Origin: Planctomycetota bacterium
Lineage (GTDB): Bacteria > Planctomycetota > Phycisphaerae > Phycisphaerales > UBA1924
Reading direction: 5' to 3'
DNA length: 64,000 nucleotides
Assembly: GCA_014584315.1 (NCBI GenBank)
Contig: JACTNA010000005.1
Span: 1-64,000 of the forward strand
This document shows, one piece after another, positions 35,127 to 44,937 of the stretch. The position numbers and the translations under genes are program-made. The notes under the pieces are model-generated. The model was not told where the DNA came from, did not search any database, and saw only the letters and a program-made list of their open reading frames with translations. Every line of letters begins with the position of its first letter. Position 1 is the first letter of the stretch.

Positions 35127-36524
35127 TCACCGGCCGGCGTCAAGACGCTCGCGGAACGCGTCGATCGCCCGCCGGACCCTCGCCCGCGCGGTGCCGCCGG
35201 GCACGTCGCGCTTGCCGATGGTCGCGTCGAGCGTCAGGCGGGCATACGCGTCCTCGCCCGCCGCCGGCGCGTGCCCGCGGATCACGCCGATCGGCAGGTC
35301 TTCGAGCGGGCAGCCGCGCGAGATCGCCTCGCGCACGATCCGCCCGGTCTGCTCGTGCGCATCGCGGAAGGGCACCCCCTTCTCGACGAGGTAGTCGGCG
35401 AGTTCCGTCGCGTTCGCAAAGCCGCCGGCGGCCGCCGCTCGACACCGGTCGCGGTCGAATCGGCAGCCGGCCACGACCCGCTCGGCGAGACGCAGACACA
35501 GGGAGAGTTGATCCATCGCGTCGAAGAGCGGCTCCTTGTCCTCCTGCAGGTCCTTGTTGTACGCGAAGGGCAGGCCCTTCAGCGTGGCAAGAAAGCCCGC
35601 CTGCGCGCCGATGATCCGGCCCGCCTTGCCACGGAGCAGCTCGCACCCGTCCGGGTTCTTCTTCTGCGGCATGATCGACGACCCGCTGGTCACGGCGTCG
35701 TCCATCTCGACCAGGCCGAACTCGCCCGAGGAGTACAGGATCAACTCCTCGCCGAGCCGGGAGAGATGCACGGCGCAGAGCGCCGCGGCCGCGAGCGTCT
35801 CGGCGACGAAATCGCGGTCGGCGACGGCGTCCATGCTGTTCGCGGTCGGGCCGTCGAAGCCGAGATCGCCCGCGAGCGTCTCACGGTCGATCGGGTACGC
35901 CGTGCCCGCCAGCGCGGCCGACCCGAGTGGGCACAGGTTGCCGCGACGGCGGGCATCCCCGAACCGACCGGCGTCGCGGTCGAACGACTCCGCGTGCGCG
36001 AGCGCCCAGTGCGCGAGCAGCACCGGCTGGGCGCGCTGGAGGTGCGTATAGCCCGGGAACGGCGTGTCGATCTCACGCTCGGCGAGAGCGACGAACGCCC
36101 GCTGCAACGCCCGAATCTCCTCGACGCGCTCGTCGATCGAGTCCCGCACCCAGAGTCGCAGGTCCGTGGCCACCTGGTCGTTGCGGCTCCGTCCCGTGTG
36201 CAGTTTCTTGCCGAGGGCGCCGAGCATCGCGACCAGCCGCTGCTCGACCCAGGTGTGGACGTCCTCCGCGCCGGAATCGGACGGCGCGGCCGGGGACCGG
36301 GCGACCTCCTCATCCAGGTCGGCCAGCGCCCGCTCGAGTCGCCCGACCTCGTCCGCGGTCAGCACGCCGGCCCGGCCCAAGGCCACCGCCCACGCCTTCG
36401 AGCCGCGGATGTCCTGGCGAACGAGCCGCCAGTCGAACGAAAGCGAATCGTTGATGGCCCGGAAGACGACATCCGGCCCCCCCGCGAACCGACCGCCCCA
36501 GAGGGAGTGTGCTGAGCCGCTCAT
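35127..36524 (-). CDS. argH: Argininosuccinate lyase
   Basis: 465 residues. Family motifs include LWGGRFAGGPD at the N-terminus, HTGRSRNDQVATDLRLW, GYTHLQRAQPVLLAHW with the catalytic histidine, and the signature SGSSIMPQKKNPDG with the catalytic serine loop. It splits argininosuccinate into arginine and fumarate, the last step of arginine synthesis. A TACACT hexamer on the minus strand at 36538-36533 lies 14 bases upstream, so the leader is short. No other arg gene is in the window. Confidence 0.95.
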   Translation of the reverse strand: MSGSAHSLWGGRFAGGPDVVFRAINDSLSFDWRLVRQDIRGSKAWAVALGRAGVLTADEVGRLERALADLDEEVARSPAAPSDSGAEDVHTWVEQRLVAMLGALGKKLHTGRSRNDQVATDLRLWVRDSIDERVEEIRALQRAFVALAEREIDTPFPGYTHLQRAQPVLLAHWALAHAESFDRDAGRFGDARRRGNLCPLGSAALAGTAYPIDRETLAGDLGFDGPTANSMDAVADRDFVAETLAAAALCAVHLSRLGEELILYSSGEFGLVEMDDAVTSGSSIMPQKKNPDGCELLRGKAGRIIGAQAGFLATLKGLPFAYNKDLQEDKEPLFDAMDQLSLCLRLAERVVAGCRFDRDRCRAAAAGGFANATELADYLVEKGVPFRDAHEQTGRIVREAISRGCPLEDLPIGVIRGHAPAAGEDAYARLTLDATIGKRDVPGGTARARVRRAIDAFRERLDAGR

Positions 36525-36640
36525 ATCGGGCGAGTGTAACGGGTGCCGACGAGCGATTCCTCGCACGCGGGAAACGCCGACCTGCCTCCCCGGGCCGACG
36601 AATCGGTACTGTTGTCCGGCCGCCATCGGGAGTCGCACCC

Positions 36641-37606
36641 ATGCTCAGCCGTGCCATCGCTGTCCTGGTCGTTCTACTGGCAATCGTGCCGGCCGCTGCG
36701 CAAGACCGCGTGGACCTGCACTGGCGTTGGGTCGAGGGACGCTCATTGACCTACCGAGTCGTCGAGGAGATGGACCAGTCCATCGCAGGCGATCCGTCTT
36801 CGGCGTTGAACTGGGTCCGTCGGTTTCGGTACCGGGAAGCTGTCCGGCGCGTCGATGGCCGCGGCGTGGCGACGGTCGATCGCACCTACGAGGCCGACGC
36901 CGTCGAGGTGACGCGCGACGGGCGGAGCGTCGAGTACGACTCCGACCGGCCCGGCACGCACGAGGCCGCGTCGGACCCGCTCGTCGCGCCCTTCGCGGCC
37001 TTCCTCGGCAAGACGATCAGTTTCGACGTTGACGCCGAAGGGCGGGTCCTCGCCGTCCGCGGCGTGAACGAACTGATGAAGTCCGTCACGTCCCCGCTCA
37101 GCGGCGGCATGCTCGACGCCCAGATCGACGCCTCCATCGCGACGCTGACCGACGAGTCCGTGCGACAGCAGATCGAGCGGTCCCTGCGGCTGGTGCCCGC
37201 GCGGGCCGTCCGAACCGGCGAATCGTGGGAGACCTCGGTCCGACAGCCGATGCCCGTCGTCGGCGTGGTCGAGTCCCGCTCTCGCCACACCCTCCGCGGC
37301 ACGGTCCGCCACGCCGCCCGCCAGTGCGCCCGCATCGACACCACCGGCACGCTCACCCTCGTGCGGCCGGAAGGCGACGACCTCTCCCGCCTGCTCGAAG
37401 GACTCGTGCAGGTCCGCCTCAGCGACTCGCGCCTCGCGGGCGAGACCCTCTTCGACCACGCCGACGGGTGCATCGTCCGCTCGGAGATGTCGATGGACAC
37501 AGACTGGTCGGTCTTGATGCCGGACCTCGCCGACCCAGCCAAACGGGTCGAGCAGACCCAGCGACTCCGCCAGAAGGCCACGCTCGAACTCGTGAGCGGC
37601 GGTTGA
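36641..37606 (+). CDS. Secreted DUF6263-like hypothetical protein
   Basis: 321 residues with a signal peptide (LSRAIAVLVVLLAIVPAAAQ). The mature part begins LHWRWVEGRSLTYRVVEEMDQS and continues as an antiparallel-beta protein, resembling proteins annotated DUF6263 that start with a KY-x-G-x-YRY pattern. No catalytic residues were recognised. It is divergent from argH, separated by 116 bases that hold TACTGT at 36607-36612 as a possible -10. The aminotransferase gene follows after 36 bases. Confidence 0.65.
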   Translation: MLSRAIAVLVVLLAIVPAAAQDRVDLHWRWVEGRSLTYRVVEEMDQSIAGDPSSALNWVRRFRYREAVRRVDGRGVATVDRTYEADAVEVTRDGRSVEYDSDRPGTHEAASDPLVAPFAAFLGKTISFDVDAEGRVLAVRGVNELMKSVTSPLSGGMLDAQIDASIATLTDESVRQQIERSLRLVPARAVRTGESWETSVRQPMPVVGVVESRSRHTLRGTVRHAARQCARIDTTGTLTLVRPEGDDLSRLLEGLVQVRLSDSRLAGETLFDHADGCIVRSEMSMDTDWSVLMPDLADPAKRVEQTQRLRQKATLELVSGG

Positions 37607-37642
37607 GGGCGGCTCCTGTGCGGCTCGCGGTATCCTCCCGCC

Positions 37643-38836
37643 ATGCCAGCGCCATCCGTCGCCGACCGGCTCGCCCCGTTCGGCACCACCATCTTCGCCG
37701 AGATGACGGCCCTGGCCGTCCGCCACAACGCCATCAATCTCTCGCAGGGCTTCCCCGACTTCGACGGGCCGGAGTTCGTCAAGCACGCCGCGAAGACCGC
37801 CATCGACGCCGGGCACAACCAGTACGCCCGCACCCTCGGCGTTCCAACGCTCAACGAGGCCATCGCCGCGTGGTTCCGGCGCGGCGGTGGGCGTTCAGTC
37901 GATCCCACCGCCGAGGTCACGGTCACGAGCGGCTGCACGGAGGCGCTGGCCGCCTGCTTCCTCGGGCTTCTGAACCCCGGCGACGAGGTCATCCTCTTCG
38001 AGCCGTACTACGACTCGTACCGCGCCGGCGTCTCGCTGGCCGGCGGCGTCCCGCGGTTCGTCACGCTCCGGCCCGGCCCGGACGGGCGGTTCGCGTTCGA
38101 CGAAGACGAACTGGCCCGCGCGTTCGGCCCACGCTCGCGCGCGCTCGTCCTCAACACGCCCCACAACCCCACCGGCAAGGTCTTCACGCGCGGCGAACTC
38201 GCCCTCATCGCATCGCTCTGCGAGCGCCACGGCGTGACGGTGGTCGCGGACGAGGTCTACGAGCGGCTGACCTACGACGAGGACCGCCCCCACGTGTCCA
38301 TCGCGTCGCTGCCGGGCATGGGGGAGCGCACGATCGTCTGCTCCAGCCTCGGCAAGACGTTCAGCCTCACCGGGTGGAAGATCGGATGGGCCATTGCGCC
38401 GCCGCACTTGGCCGCGGGCGTGCGAGCCGCCCACCAGTTCCTGACCTTTGCCACCGCCACGCCCCTCCAGCACGGCGCGGCCGCCGCGCTCACCGATCCG
38501 CGGTGCGAGCCGTACATCCAGGGCCTCGTCGCGAACTACCGGGCACGGCGTGATTTCCTCGCCGATGCGCTCGACTCGCTCGGCTTCCGCGTCCTCCGCC
38601 CCGAAGGCACATACTTCATCATGGCCGACCACACCCCCGTCAGCGCCCGTCTCGGGCTTGAGGACGACATGGCGTTCTGCCGACACCTGACCGCCGAAGT
38701 CGGCGTCGCGGCCATCCCGCCCAGCGTCTTCTACGAGTCCAAAGCCCACGGCCGCCCGCTCGTCCGCTTCGCCTTCTGCAAGCGGCAGGAAACGCTCAAC
38801 GAGGCGGTGAGGAGGATGCACGAAGCCCTCTCGTGA
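37643..38836 (+). CDS. Class I/II PLP-dependent aminotransferase
   Basis: 397 residues. It is fold-type I: INLSQGFPDFDGPEF at the N-terminus, GHNQYARTLGVPTLNEAI, the N-x-P-HNPTGKVF loop, VVADEVYERLTYD and the Schiff-base lysine in SSLGKTFSLTGWKIGWA. The sequence is closest by eye to the methionine/kynurenine aminotransferase branch (YbdL-like). TATCCT at 37631-37636 ends only six bases before the ATG, so if it is a promoter the transcript would be nearly leaderless. Confidence 0.87.
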   Translation: MPAPSVADRLAPFGTTIFAEMTALAVRHNAINLSQGFPDFDGPEFVKHAAKTAIDAGHNQYARTLGVPTLNEAIAAWFRRGGGRSVDPTAEVTVTSGCTEALAACFLGLLNPGDEVILFEPYYDSYRAGVSLAGGVPRFVTLRPGPDGRFAFDEDELARAFGPRSRALVLNTPHNPTGKVFTRGELALIASLCERHGVTVVADEVYERLTYDEDRPHVSIASLPGMGERTIVCSSLGKTFSLTGWKIGWAIAPPHLAAGVRAAHQFLTFATATPLQHGAAAALTDPRCEPYIQGLVANYRARRDFLADALDSLGFRVLRPEGTYFIMADHTPVSARLGLEDDMAFCRHLTAEVGVAAIPPSVFYESKAHGRPLVRFAFCKRQETLNEAVRRMHEALS

Positions 38837-38872
38837 CCGACGCCGCGGATCGCGCCGCGTTACTCTAACACC

Positions 38873-40273
38873 ATGATCTCCACACTCGGCCTCCGAATCA
38901 GTGCGGCCTTCCGTCGCACTGCGCCCGACCCGTTCGTCCTCGCCATCCTCCTCACGCTCGTGACCTTCGTGCTGGCCCTCGCCCGCACGCCGACAACGTT
39001 CTCCGGGGCGGTCTCGCTCTGGGCAGGCCCGGAGGGCGTCTGGTCCGCGGGGATGCTCCGCTTCGCGATGCAGATGTGCCTCATCCTCATCACCGGCCAC
39101 GCGCTCGCAAGCAGCCCGCCCGTCTCGCGCCTGCTCGACCGGCTCTCCGCCGCGCCGAGGTCCGCGCCTCAGGCGGTCGCGCTGGTCGCGCTCGTCGCCG
39201 CCTCGCTCGGCGTGCTGAACTGGGGGCTGGGACTCATCGCCGGCGCATTGATGGCGCGCCGCGTCGGCGCGGCCATGGAGCGACGCGCCGTCCCCGTCCA
39301 CTATCCGCTGCTCGCGGCCGCGGGGTATGTCGGGCTGCTCGTCTGGCACGGCGGCTTCTCCGGCAGCGCGCCGCTTAAGGTCACGCAGCCGTCCGAAATC
39401 CGCGACATCTTCGGCGACAGCGCGCCCTTCGGGGCGCTCCCCCTCACGAGCACGATCCTCAGCCCGATGAATCTCCTCGTCACCGGCGGCCTGCTCCTCA
39501 TCGCGCCCGCGATTCTCGCCCTCATGTCCCCGCGTCGGGCGGAGGACGTGGAGCAGGCCTCGCGCTTCGTCGCCGCCGCGAGCGACGAGCCACCCCCCCC
39601 CGAGCGCGACAAGCCCCTCGTGCCGCGCCTGCTCGAAGACTCACCCGTCGCCACGATCGCGCTCGTCGTCCTGATCGGGTGGTGGGCGTGGGGCTACTAC
39701 CTTCCCGATGCGGACCCGGCGACCGGCGTGCGGCCTTCATCCGGCATCACACAACTCACGCCCGACACCGTGAACATGACCATGCTCATGCTCGGCCTGC
39801 TGCTCCACGGCACCCCGCGCCGCTACGTCCGCGCCGTCGAGCGGGCGGCCTCCGGTTGCGCGGGCATCATCCTCCAGTTCCCCCTCTACGCCGGGATCAT
39901 GGGCCTGATGGCCGGCTCGGGGTTGACCGCGCAGATGGCCAGCGCCATCGCCGACACGTCCAGCCCGACGACGCTTCCACTCTTCACGTTCGTCAGCGCG
40001 GCCGTCGTCAACCTCTTCGTGCCCTCCGGCGGCGGGCAGTGGGCCGTGCAGGGGCCGATCGCCATGCACGCCGCCGCTGACGCGGGCGTCAACCCCGCGA
40101 AGATGGTGATGGCCGTCGCCTACGGCGATCAACTCACCAACATGCTCCAGCCGTTCTGGGCCTTGCCGCTGCTGGCGATCACTGGCGTCAAAGCCCGCGA
40201 CATCGTGGGCTACACGGCCATCGTCATGGTTGTGGCGGCGGCGTGGATGGCGGCGGGCCTGCTGCTGTTCTGA
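38873..40273 (+). CDS. atoE: AtoE-type short-chain fatty acid transporter
   Basis: 466 residues with about 11-12 membrane segments. Recognisable family segments are ALASSPPVSRLLDRLS, LGVLNWGLGLIAGALMARRVG, HGGFSGSAPLKV, FVPSGGGQWAVQGPI and YGDQLTNMLQPFWALPLL. The family carries short-chain fatty acids such as acetoacetate or butyrate across the inner membrane. No atoDAB genes are adjacent. Its 3' end overlaps the 3' end of the convergent DUF2752 gene by 50 bases. Confidence 0.88.
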   Translation: MISTLGLRISAAFRRTAPDPFVLAILLTLVTFVLALARTPTTFSGAVSLWAGPEGVWSAGMLRFAMQMCLILITGHALASSPPVSRLLDRLSAAPRSAPQAVALVALVAASLGVLNWGLGLIAGALMARRVGAAMERRAVPVHYPLLAAAGYVGLLVWHGGFSGSAPLKVTQPSEIRDIFGDSAPFGALPLTSTILSPMNLLVTGGLLLIAPAILALMSPRRAEDVEQASRFVAAASDEPPPPERDKPLVPRLLEDSPVATIALVVLIGWWAWGYYLPDADPATGVRPSSGITQLTPDTVNMTMLMLGLLLHGTPRRYVRAVERAASGCAGIILQFPLYAGIMGLMAGSGLTAQMASAIADTSSPTTLPLFTFVSAAVVNLFVPSGGGQWAVQGPIAMHAAADAGVNPAKMVMAVAYGDQLTNMLQPFWALPLLAITGVKARDIVGYTAIVMVVAAAWMAAGLLLF

Positions 40274-40706
40274 CCTCCGCCGGCCCGGCGATCGCGCCAC
40301 GGTGGTACGCGACGACATACGCCCAGTTCGCGGCAAACGCCGCGCCGACGAGGCACCACGCCACCCGACGCCCGACGCGTCCTAGCCCCAGTTCCACCCC
40401 ACGACCGAAGCCGATCCGCAGCACGCCGACCCCGGCGAGCGCGACACCGCCGACCGTCACGAACGGGTTGTAACGCAGCGCGGAGCCCGCGTCGCCGCGC
40501 ACAATCGCGAGGGCCGCCCGAGTGGATCCGCAAGTGCCGCATGGGATGCCCGTGACTCGTCGCATCGTGCAGGTGATCGGCGCATCGACGCCGCGCGGGC
40601 GGAACACGTCGATCGCCAGCACGCTCCCACCCCACAGGACGACGATCGCGGCGACCCACCACGGGATCGGCAGGGAGCGATCCGACCTGACGAGCCGAGG
40701 TTTCAC
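40224..40706 (-). CDS. DUF2752 membrane protein
   Basis: 160 residues from GTG 40706, chosen because a GAGGTGG site precedes it and it starts seven bases after the upstream stop; ATG 40766 would add 20 residues and overlap the upstream gene. The first membrane helix is WWVAAIVVLWGGSVLAI. The DUF2752 mark is CTMRRVTGIPCGTCGSTRAAL, followed by two more helices. Function is unknown. The cysteine pair could bind metal or be redox active. The 3' end overlaps atoE antisense. Confidence 0.7.
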   Translation of the reverse strand: MKPRLVRSDRSLPIPWWVAAIVVLWGGSVLAIDVFRPRGVDAPITCTMRRVTGIPCGTCGSTRAALAIVRGDAGSALRYNPFVTVGGVALAGVGVLRIGFGRGVELGLGRVGRRVAWCLVGAAFAANWAYVVAYHRGAIAGPAEVRTAAGPPPSTPPPQP

Positions 40707-40713
40707 GCCCACC

Positions 40714-41052
40714 TCACGGACCACCGGCGCCGCCGGACGCGGCAGCGCCGGCGGCCGCCAGCCCAACCCCCAGGATGATCACGAAGATGACGTACAGCAT
40801 CAACAGAGCGAAACTGAGTGCGAGCAGGATGGATGAGATGATCCCGCAGATCATGCCGGCCTGGGTCAGTCCACGGCCCTCGCGGTCCATCGCTCCTGCA
40901 TCGATGCGCTTCAGGTCGCCCTTGCCCATGATCCACGCGAACGGGCCGAGGATGGCGCAGACGACAAGGCTGAGAATGCCCAGAACAAGGATCAGGACGC
41001 CCCGGTGCGGAGCGACGCCTTGCGCGTACATCGGTGGAGGTGCCTGGCTCAC
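40714..41052 (-). CDS. DUF4190-like small membrane protein
   Basis: 112 residues from GTG 41052, which has AGGAG seven bases upstream; ATG 41031 is the alternative. The arrangement is a short Pro-rich N-terminus, a helix (VLILVLGILSLVVCAILGPFAWIMG), a charged loop with the pattern GDLKRIDAGAMDREGRGLTQAGMICGI, and a second helix. This is the DUF4190 pattern. It forms a two-gene operon with the DUF2752 protein. Function is unknown. Confidence 0.75.
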   Translation of the reverse strand: MSQAPPPMYAQGVAPHRGVLILVLGILSLVVCAILGPFAWIMGKGDLKRIDAGAMDREGRGLTQAGMICGIISSILLALSFALLMLYVIFVIILGVGLAAAGAAASGGAGGP

Positions 41053-41091
41053 GGTCGGTCTCCTGTTCCGCGGGCGGTCACGCCCGGGCGG

Positions 41092-41097
41092 TATGCT
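41092..41097 (+). promoter_or_regulatory. Possible -10 hexamer TATGCT
   Basis: TATGCT lies 43 bases before the glycerate kinase ATG, in the divergent region with the DUF4190 gene. The -35 is not recognisable. Confidence 0.35.
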
Positions 41098-41139
41098 CGA
41101 CAGAGTACCTTGTCGTCCCGCAGCCCGCCACGAGCGTTC

Positions 41140-42465
41140 ATGCCTGACGCCCACGCGCCATCCAATCCCCTCCAGGCCCAGGCCGATGCGCTGGTGGGAG
41201 CGGTCCTCGATGCGTGCGGCCCCGCACGCCTTGTTCGGGAGCGAGGGCAACACGATTTCGTGACGGACGGCCAAGTGGTGCTGGTCGCGGCGGGCAAAGC
41301 CGCACCGGCCATGGCCATCGCGGCGGTCGAACGCCTCCCCACGCCGCCGCTGGTGGCCGTCGCCGTCCACCCGCCGGGCGTGCCCTCGGCGGATCGTCTC
41401 GCATCGCTCGGGATCGAAGCGCTCGAGGCGGACCATCCCTTGCCGACCGGCCGCAACGTCGAAGCGGCGGCGCGAGTGGCTCGGGACGTCGAGTCGATGC
41501 CGTCCGATGGCACACTGCTGCTGCTGCTTTCCGGCGGGGCGTCCGCGCTGCTCACGCTGCCTGCCGATGGGTTGACGCTCGGCGACCTCGCCGCCGTGAC
41601 GCGGGCGCTCCTGCGGGCCGGAGCGCCGATCGACGAACTCAACGCCGTCCGCAAGCACTGCGAGCGGCTCAAGGGCGGTGGGCTGGTGCGGCTGGCTTCG
41701 CCCCGGGCCGTTCACGCCCTTATCCTGTCGGACGTCGTCGGCGATCGGCCGGACGTCATCGGGTCCGGTCCGACCGCGCCGGACCCGACCACCTACGCCG
41801 ATGCGCTCGCCGTGCTGGAGCGACGGAGCGCGCTCGGCGCTTCGCGGGCCGTCACAGCGCATCTCCAGCGCGGCGAGGCCGGGCAACTGCCCGAGACCCT
41901 CAAACCGGGCGACCCCGCGCTGGCACTCGTGCGCAACACGATCATCGGCGGAAACGAGACCGCGCTCCGCGCCGCGGAGCATCAACTTGCCTCGGACGGT
42001 TTCAACATCATCGCTGTCGAGCGTGAGACGGTGGGCGAGGCCGCCGAGATCGGCCGCGCGCTGGCGAGTCGCCTGCGGGCGATCTCCGCGCCGGACCGCC
42101 CCGCCTGCATTTTGCTCGGCGGCGAGACGACGGTGACCGTGGGCGAGGCGTCCGGCGTCGGGGGGCGGAACCAGGAACTCGCGCTCGCGGCCGCGATCGA
42201 ACTCGACGGCGACCCGGGCCTCGCGGTGCTCGCCTTCGCCACCGACGGGCGTGACGGCCCGACCGACGCGGCCGGGGCGTTCGTAACCGGCGCCACCGCC
42301 GCCGCCGCCCGCGAGCGCGGCCTTGACCTCGCCCTTGCGCTGCGCCAACACGACAGCCATCCGACGCTCGACGCGCTCGGATGCCTGATCCGAACCGGCC
42401 CGACGGGAACGAACGTCAACGACGTGGCCGTCGGCTACGCTCTCCGCACCGGACCCGGAGGCTGA
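41140..42465 (+). CDS. Glycerate 2-kinase (DUF4147/MOFRL family)
   Basis: 441 residues. The N-terminal DUF4147 domain has VVLVAAGKAAPAMA, ADHPLPTGRNVEAA, LLLLLSGGASALLTLP and RKHCERLKGGGL. The C-terminal MOFRL domain has LGGETTVTVGEASGVGGRNQELALA and FATDGRDGPTDAAGAF. It phosphorylates D-glycerate to 2-phosphoglycerate, feeding glycolate, serine or tartrate carbon into glycolysis. The lipoprotein hydrolase gene starts three bases after its stop. Confidence 0.88.
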   Translation: MPDAHAPSNPLQAQADALVGAVLDACGPARLVRERGQHDFVTDGQVVLVAAGKAAPAMAIAAVERLPTPPLVAVAVHPPGVPSADRLASLGIEALEADHPLPTGRNVEAAARVARDVESMPSDGTLLLLLSGGASALLTLPADGLTLGDLAAVTRALLRAGAPIDELNAVRKHCERLKGGGLVRLASPRAVHALILSDVVGDRPDVIGSGPTAPDPTTYADALAVLERRSALGASRAVTAHLQRGEAGQLPETLKPGDPALALVRNTIIGGNETALRAAEHQLASDGFNIIAVERETVGEAAEIGRALASRLRAISAPDRPACILLGGETTVTVGEASGVGGRNQELALAAAIELDGDPGLAVLAFATDGRDGPTDAAGAFVTGATAAAARERGLDLALALRQHDSHPTLDALGCLIRTGPTGTNVNDVAVGYALRTGPGG

Positions 42466-42468
42466 CCC

Positions 42469-44937
42469 ATGCGCACGATCGCTTGCTCGCTCGCCCTGCT
42501 GCTCGTGTGCTTCGCCGCGCTCGCGTGCCGCGGCCAAAGCGTCACGCCCGTCGGCGAGTGGATCGGCGAGGCGCTCGTCATCGGCGACGTGGGGCGGGGC
42601 GGGCGGTCCGCCGTGCATACCGACGCGGTCGAGGCGATGATCGTGCGCGGTGAATGGAAGGCGCCGGCGGAGGGCGACACCGTCGCGCTCCCGAACGGCG
42701 ACGAGCGGCGATGGGAGCGAGTCGCCGCGAACGACGACGGCTGGTTCGCCCACGCCGCCCTGCGCAACGGGTACGCCAGACTCAACGTGCGGACGATGCA
42801 CGGCGGCTTGTTCGTGCTCGAAGCCTCCGGGCACAGCATGGTGTATGTCAACGGCCAGCCGCGCGCGGGCGACCCGTACCAGACCGGGTATGTGCGGCTG
42901 CCGGTCGCGCTGCGCCCGGGCGACAACGAGTTGCTCTTCGCGTGCGCGCGGGGGCGGCTGCGGGCGCGGGTCACGACGCCGCCTTCCAAGGTGTTCTTCG
43001 ACACCGGCGATCTCACGCTTCCGTCGCTCGTGCAGGGCGAGGGGGCGGTGCTGCACGCGGGCGTCGTCGTCGTGAACGCCGATCGCGTCGCCGCGCGAGA
43101 GTTGACGGTGCGGGCGCAGGCGCTCGCCTCCGACGGCTCGAGCCTGGCCGAGTTGCATTCGGACGTCGGCACGCTCTGGCCGCACTCGACGCGGAAGCTT
43201 CCGATCGAACTGCCGGCGGTGCTCGACACGAGCCTGATCGACCGGAGCGTGCGGTACCGGCTCACGCTGGAAAACGCTGACGACGCCGTGCTCGCGACGA
43301 CCGAGATCACGCTGGAGGTGCGATCGCCGGATGAGCAGCACGACCGCACGTTCATCAGCGGCATCGACGGCAGTGTGCAGTACTACACGGTGCGCCCGGG
43401 CCGCATCGCGGAGGGCGTCGTGCCCGGGCTGATCCTCACGCTGCACGGGGCGAGCGTCGAGGCCCGCGGGCAGGCGGCGTGCTATGGGCCGAAGGAGTGG
43501 GCGCATGTGGTCGCGCCGACGAATCGGCGTCCGTATGGGTTCGACTGGGAGGATTGGGGTCGGCTCGACGCGATGGAGGTGCTTGGGCTGGCGGCGGACC
43601 GGCTCGGCACGGACCCGCGACGGACGATCGTTACCGGCCACTCGATGGGCGGGCACGGCACGTGGCATCTCGGCGTCACGTTCCCCGGGCGCTGGGCGGC
43701 GATCGGGCCGAGCGCGGGGTGGGTGAGTTTCTGGTCGTACACCGGCGCGGCACGGTACGACTCGGGCGAGGGCGTCGAGGCGATCCTGATGCGCGCCACC
43801 AGTCCGAGCGACACACTCGCGTTGAAGCGCAATCTCGACGGGCTGGGCGTGTACGTGCTGCACGGCGACGCGGACGACAACGTGCCCGTCGAGCAGGCCC
43901 GCACGATGCGTCGGGAGGTGGGGGAGTGGCACCAGGACTTCGAGTACCACGAGCAGCCCGGCGCGGGGCACTGGTGGGGGAACGAGTGCGTGGACTGGGG
44001 GCCGATGGTCGAGTTCTTCAGGGCACGCGCCCGCACGGCGACGCCGGAGCGCGTGTCGTTCGCCACGGCCGGCCCGGGAGTCTCGGCGACGCGCGACTGG
44101 GTGACGATCGAACAGCAGCGGGAGAGCATGAAGATCAGCCGCGTGGACGCGGCGATGGACGCCGGGGCGCGGCGGATCGCGGCCTCGACGGAGAACGTGG
44201 CGCGCATGGCCCTTGACCTGGGCGGGATGGAGCCGGGGGCGGACATTTCGGTCGAGGTGGACGGGCGCGTCATCGAGGGGGTTCCGTGGCCGGCGGACGG
44301 GGTGCTGCGCGTGGCGCGCGACGGCGAGGGATGGTCGGTTGCGGGGCCGCTCGATTCGGGCGAGAAGGGGCCGCACCGGGCGGGGCCGTTCAAGGCGGCG
44401 TTTGACCGTCGGTTCGTCTTTGTCGTCGGCACGCTGGGCAGCGAGGCGGAGATGAACTGGGCCTTCGCGAGGGCGCGCTACGACGCCGAGACCTGGTGGT
44501 ACCGTGGCAACGGATCGGTCGAGATCGTCCCGGACCGCTTCTTCGACCCGGCAGCGGAGCCGGATCGGAGTGTGATCGTGTACGGCAACGCCGAGACGGT
44601 GTCGTGCTGGGATGCGCTGCTTGGTGACGGGCCGGTGCGGGTTACGTCGTCGGAGGTGCGCGTGGGCGAGCGGGTCGTGAGCGGGGAGGACCTTGCCGTG
44701 CTGTTCTGCCGGCCGCGGCCGGGGAGCGATCGAGCGATGGTCGGCGTCGTCTCCGGCACGGGGTTGGTGGGGCGCAGACTGACGGACCGTCTGCCGTACT
44801 TCGTGTCTGGAGTGGGCTTCCCGGACTGGATCGTGCTCGAGCCGTCCATGCTGGAACGTGGTGTCGAGGGCGTGGTGGGGGCGGGGTTCTTCGGGAACGG
44901 GTGGGAGGTTGATGAGGGGCAGAGCGCGTGGAGGTAG
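42469..44937 (+). CDS. Lipoprotein alpha/beta hydrolase (esterase/prolyl oligopeptidase-like)
   Basis: 822 residues. The N-terminus ends in a lipobox with C20 (FAALAC), so a lipid-anchored exported protein is likely. A beta-rich N-terminal part (about 25-300) includes an SGHSMVYVNGQPRAGDPY strand pair. An alpha/beta hydrolase core lies about 310-520, with S392 in VTGHSMGGHGTWHLG, an Asp in LHGDADDNVPVEQ and a His in GAGHWWGNE. The last 300 residues are beta-rich and unassigned. Carbohydrate esterase or peptidase activity is possible. It is cotranscribed with glycerate kinase. Confidence 0.72.
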   Translation: MRTIACSLALLLVCFAALACRGQSVTPVGEWIGEALVIGDVGRGGRSAVHTDAVEAMIVRGEWKAPAEGDTVALPNGDERRWERVAANDDGWFAHAALRNGYARLNVRTMHGGLFVLEASGHSMVYVNGQPRAGDPYQTGYVRLPVALRPGDNELLFACARGRLRARVTTPPSKVFFDTGDLTLPSLVQGEGAVLHAGVVVVNADRVAARELTVRAQALASDGSSLAELHSDVGTLWPHSTRKLPIELPAVLDTSLIDRSVRYRLTLENADDAVLATTEITLEVRSPDEQHDRTFISGIDGSVQYYTVRPGRIAEGVVPGLILTLHGASVEARGQAACYGPKEWAHVVAPTNRRPYGFDWEDWGRLDAMEVLGLAADRLGTDPRRTIVTGHSMGGHGTWHLGVTFPGRWAAIGPSAGWVSFWSYTGAARYDSGEGVEAILMRATSPSDTLALKRNLDGLGVYVLHGDADDNVPVEQARTMRREVGEWHQDFEYHEQPGAGHWWGNECVDWGPMVEFFRARARTATPERVSFATAGPGVSATRDWVTIEQQRESMKISRVDAAMDAGARRIAASTENVARMALDLGGMEPGADISVEVDGRVIEGVPWPADGVLRVARDGEGWSVAGPLDSGEKGPHRAGPFKAAFDRRFVFVVGTLGSEAEMNWAFARARYDAETWWYRGNGSVEIVPDRFFDPAAEPDRSVIVYGNAETVSCWDALLGDGPVRVTSSEVRVGERVVSGEDLAVLFCRPRPGSDRAMVGVVSGTGLVGRRLTDRLPYFVSGVGFPDWIVLEPSMLERGVEGVVGAGFFGNGWEVDEGQSAWR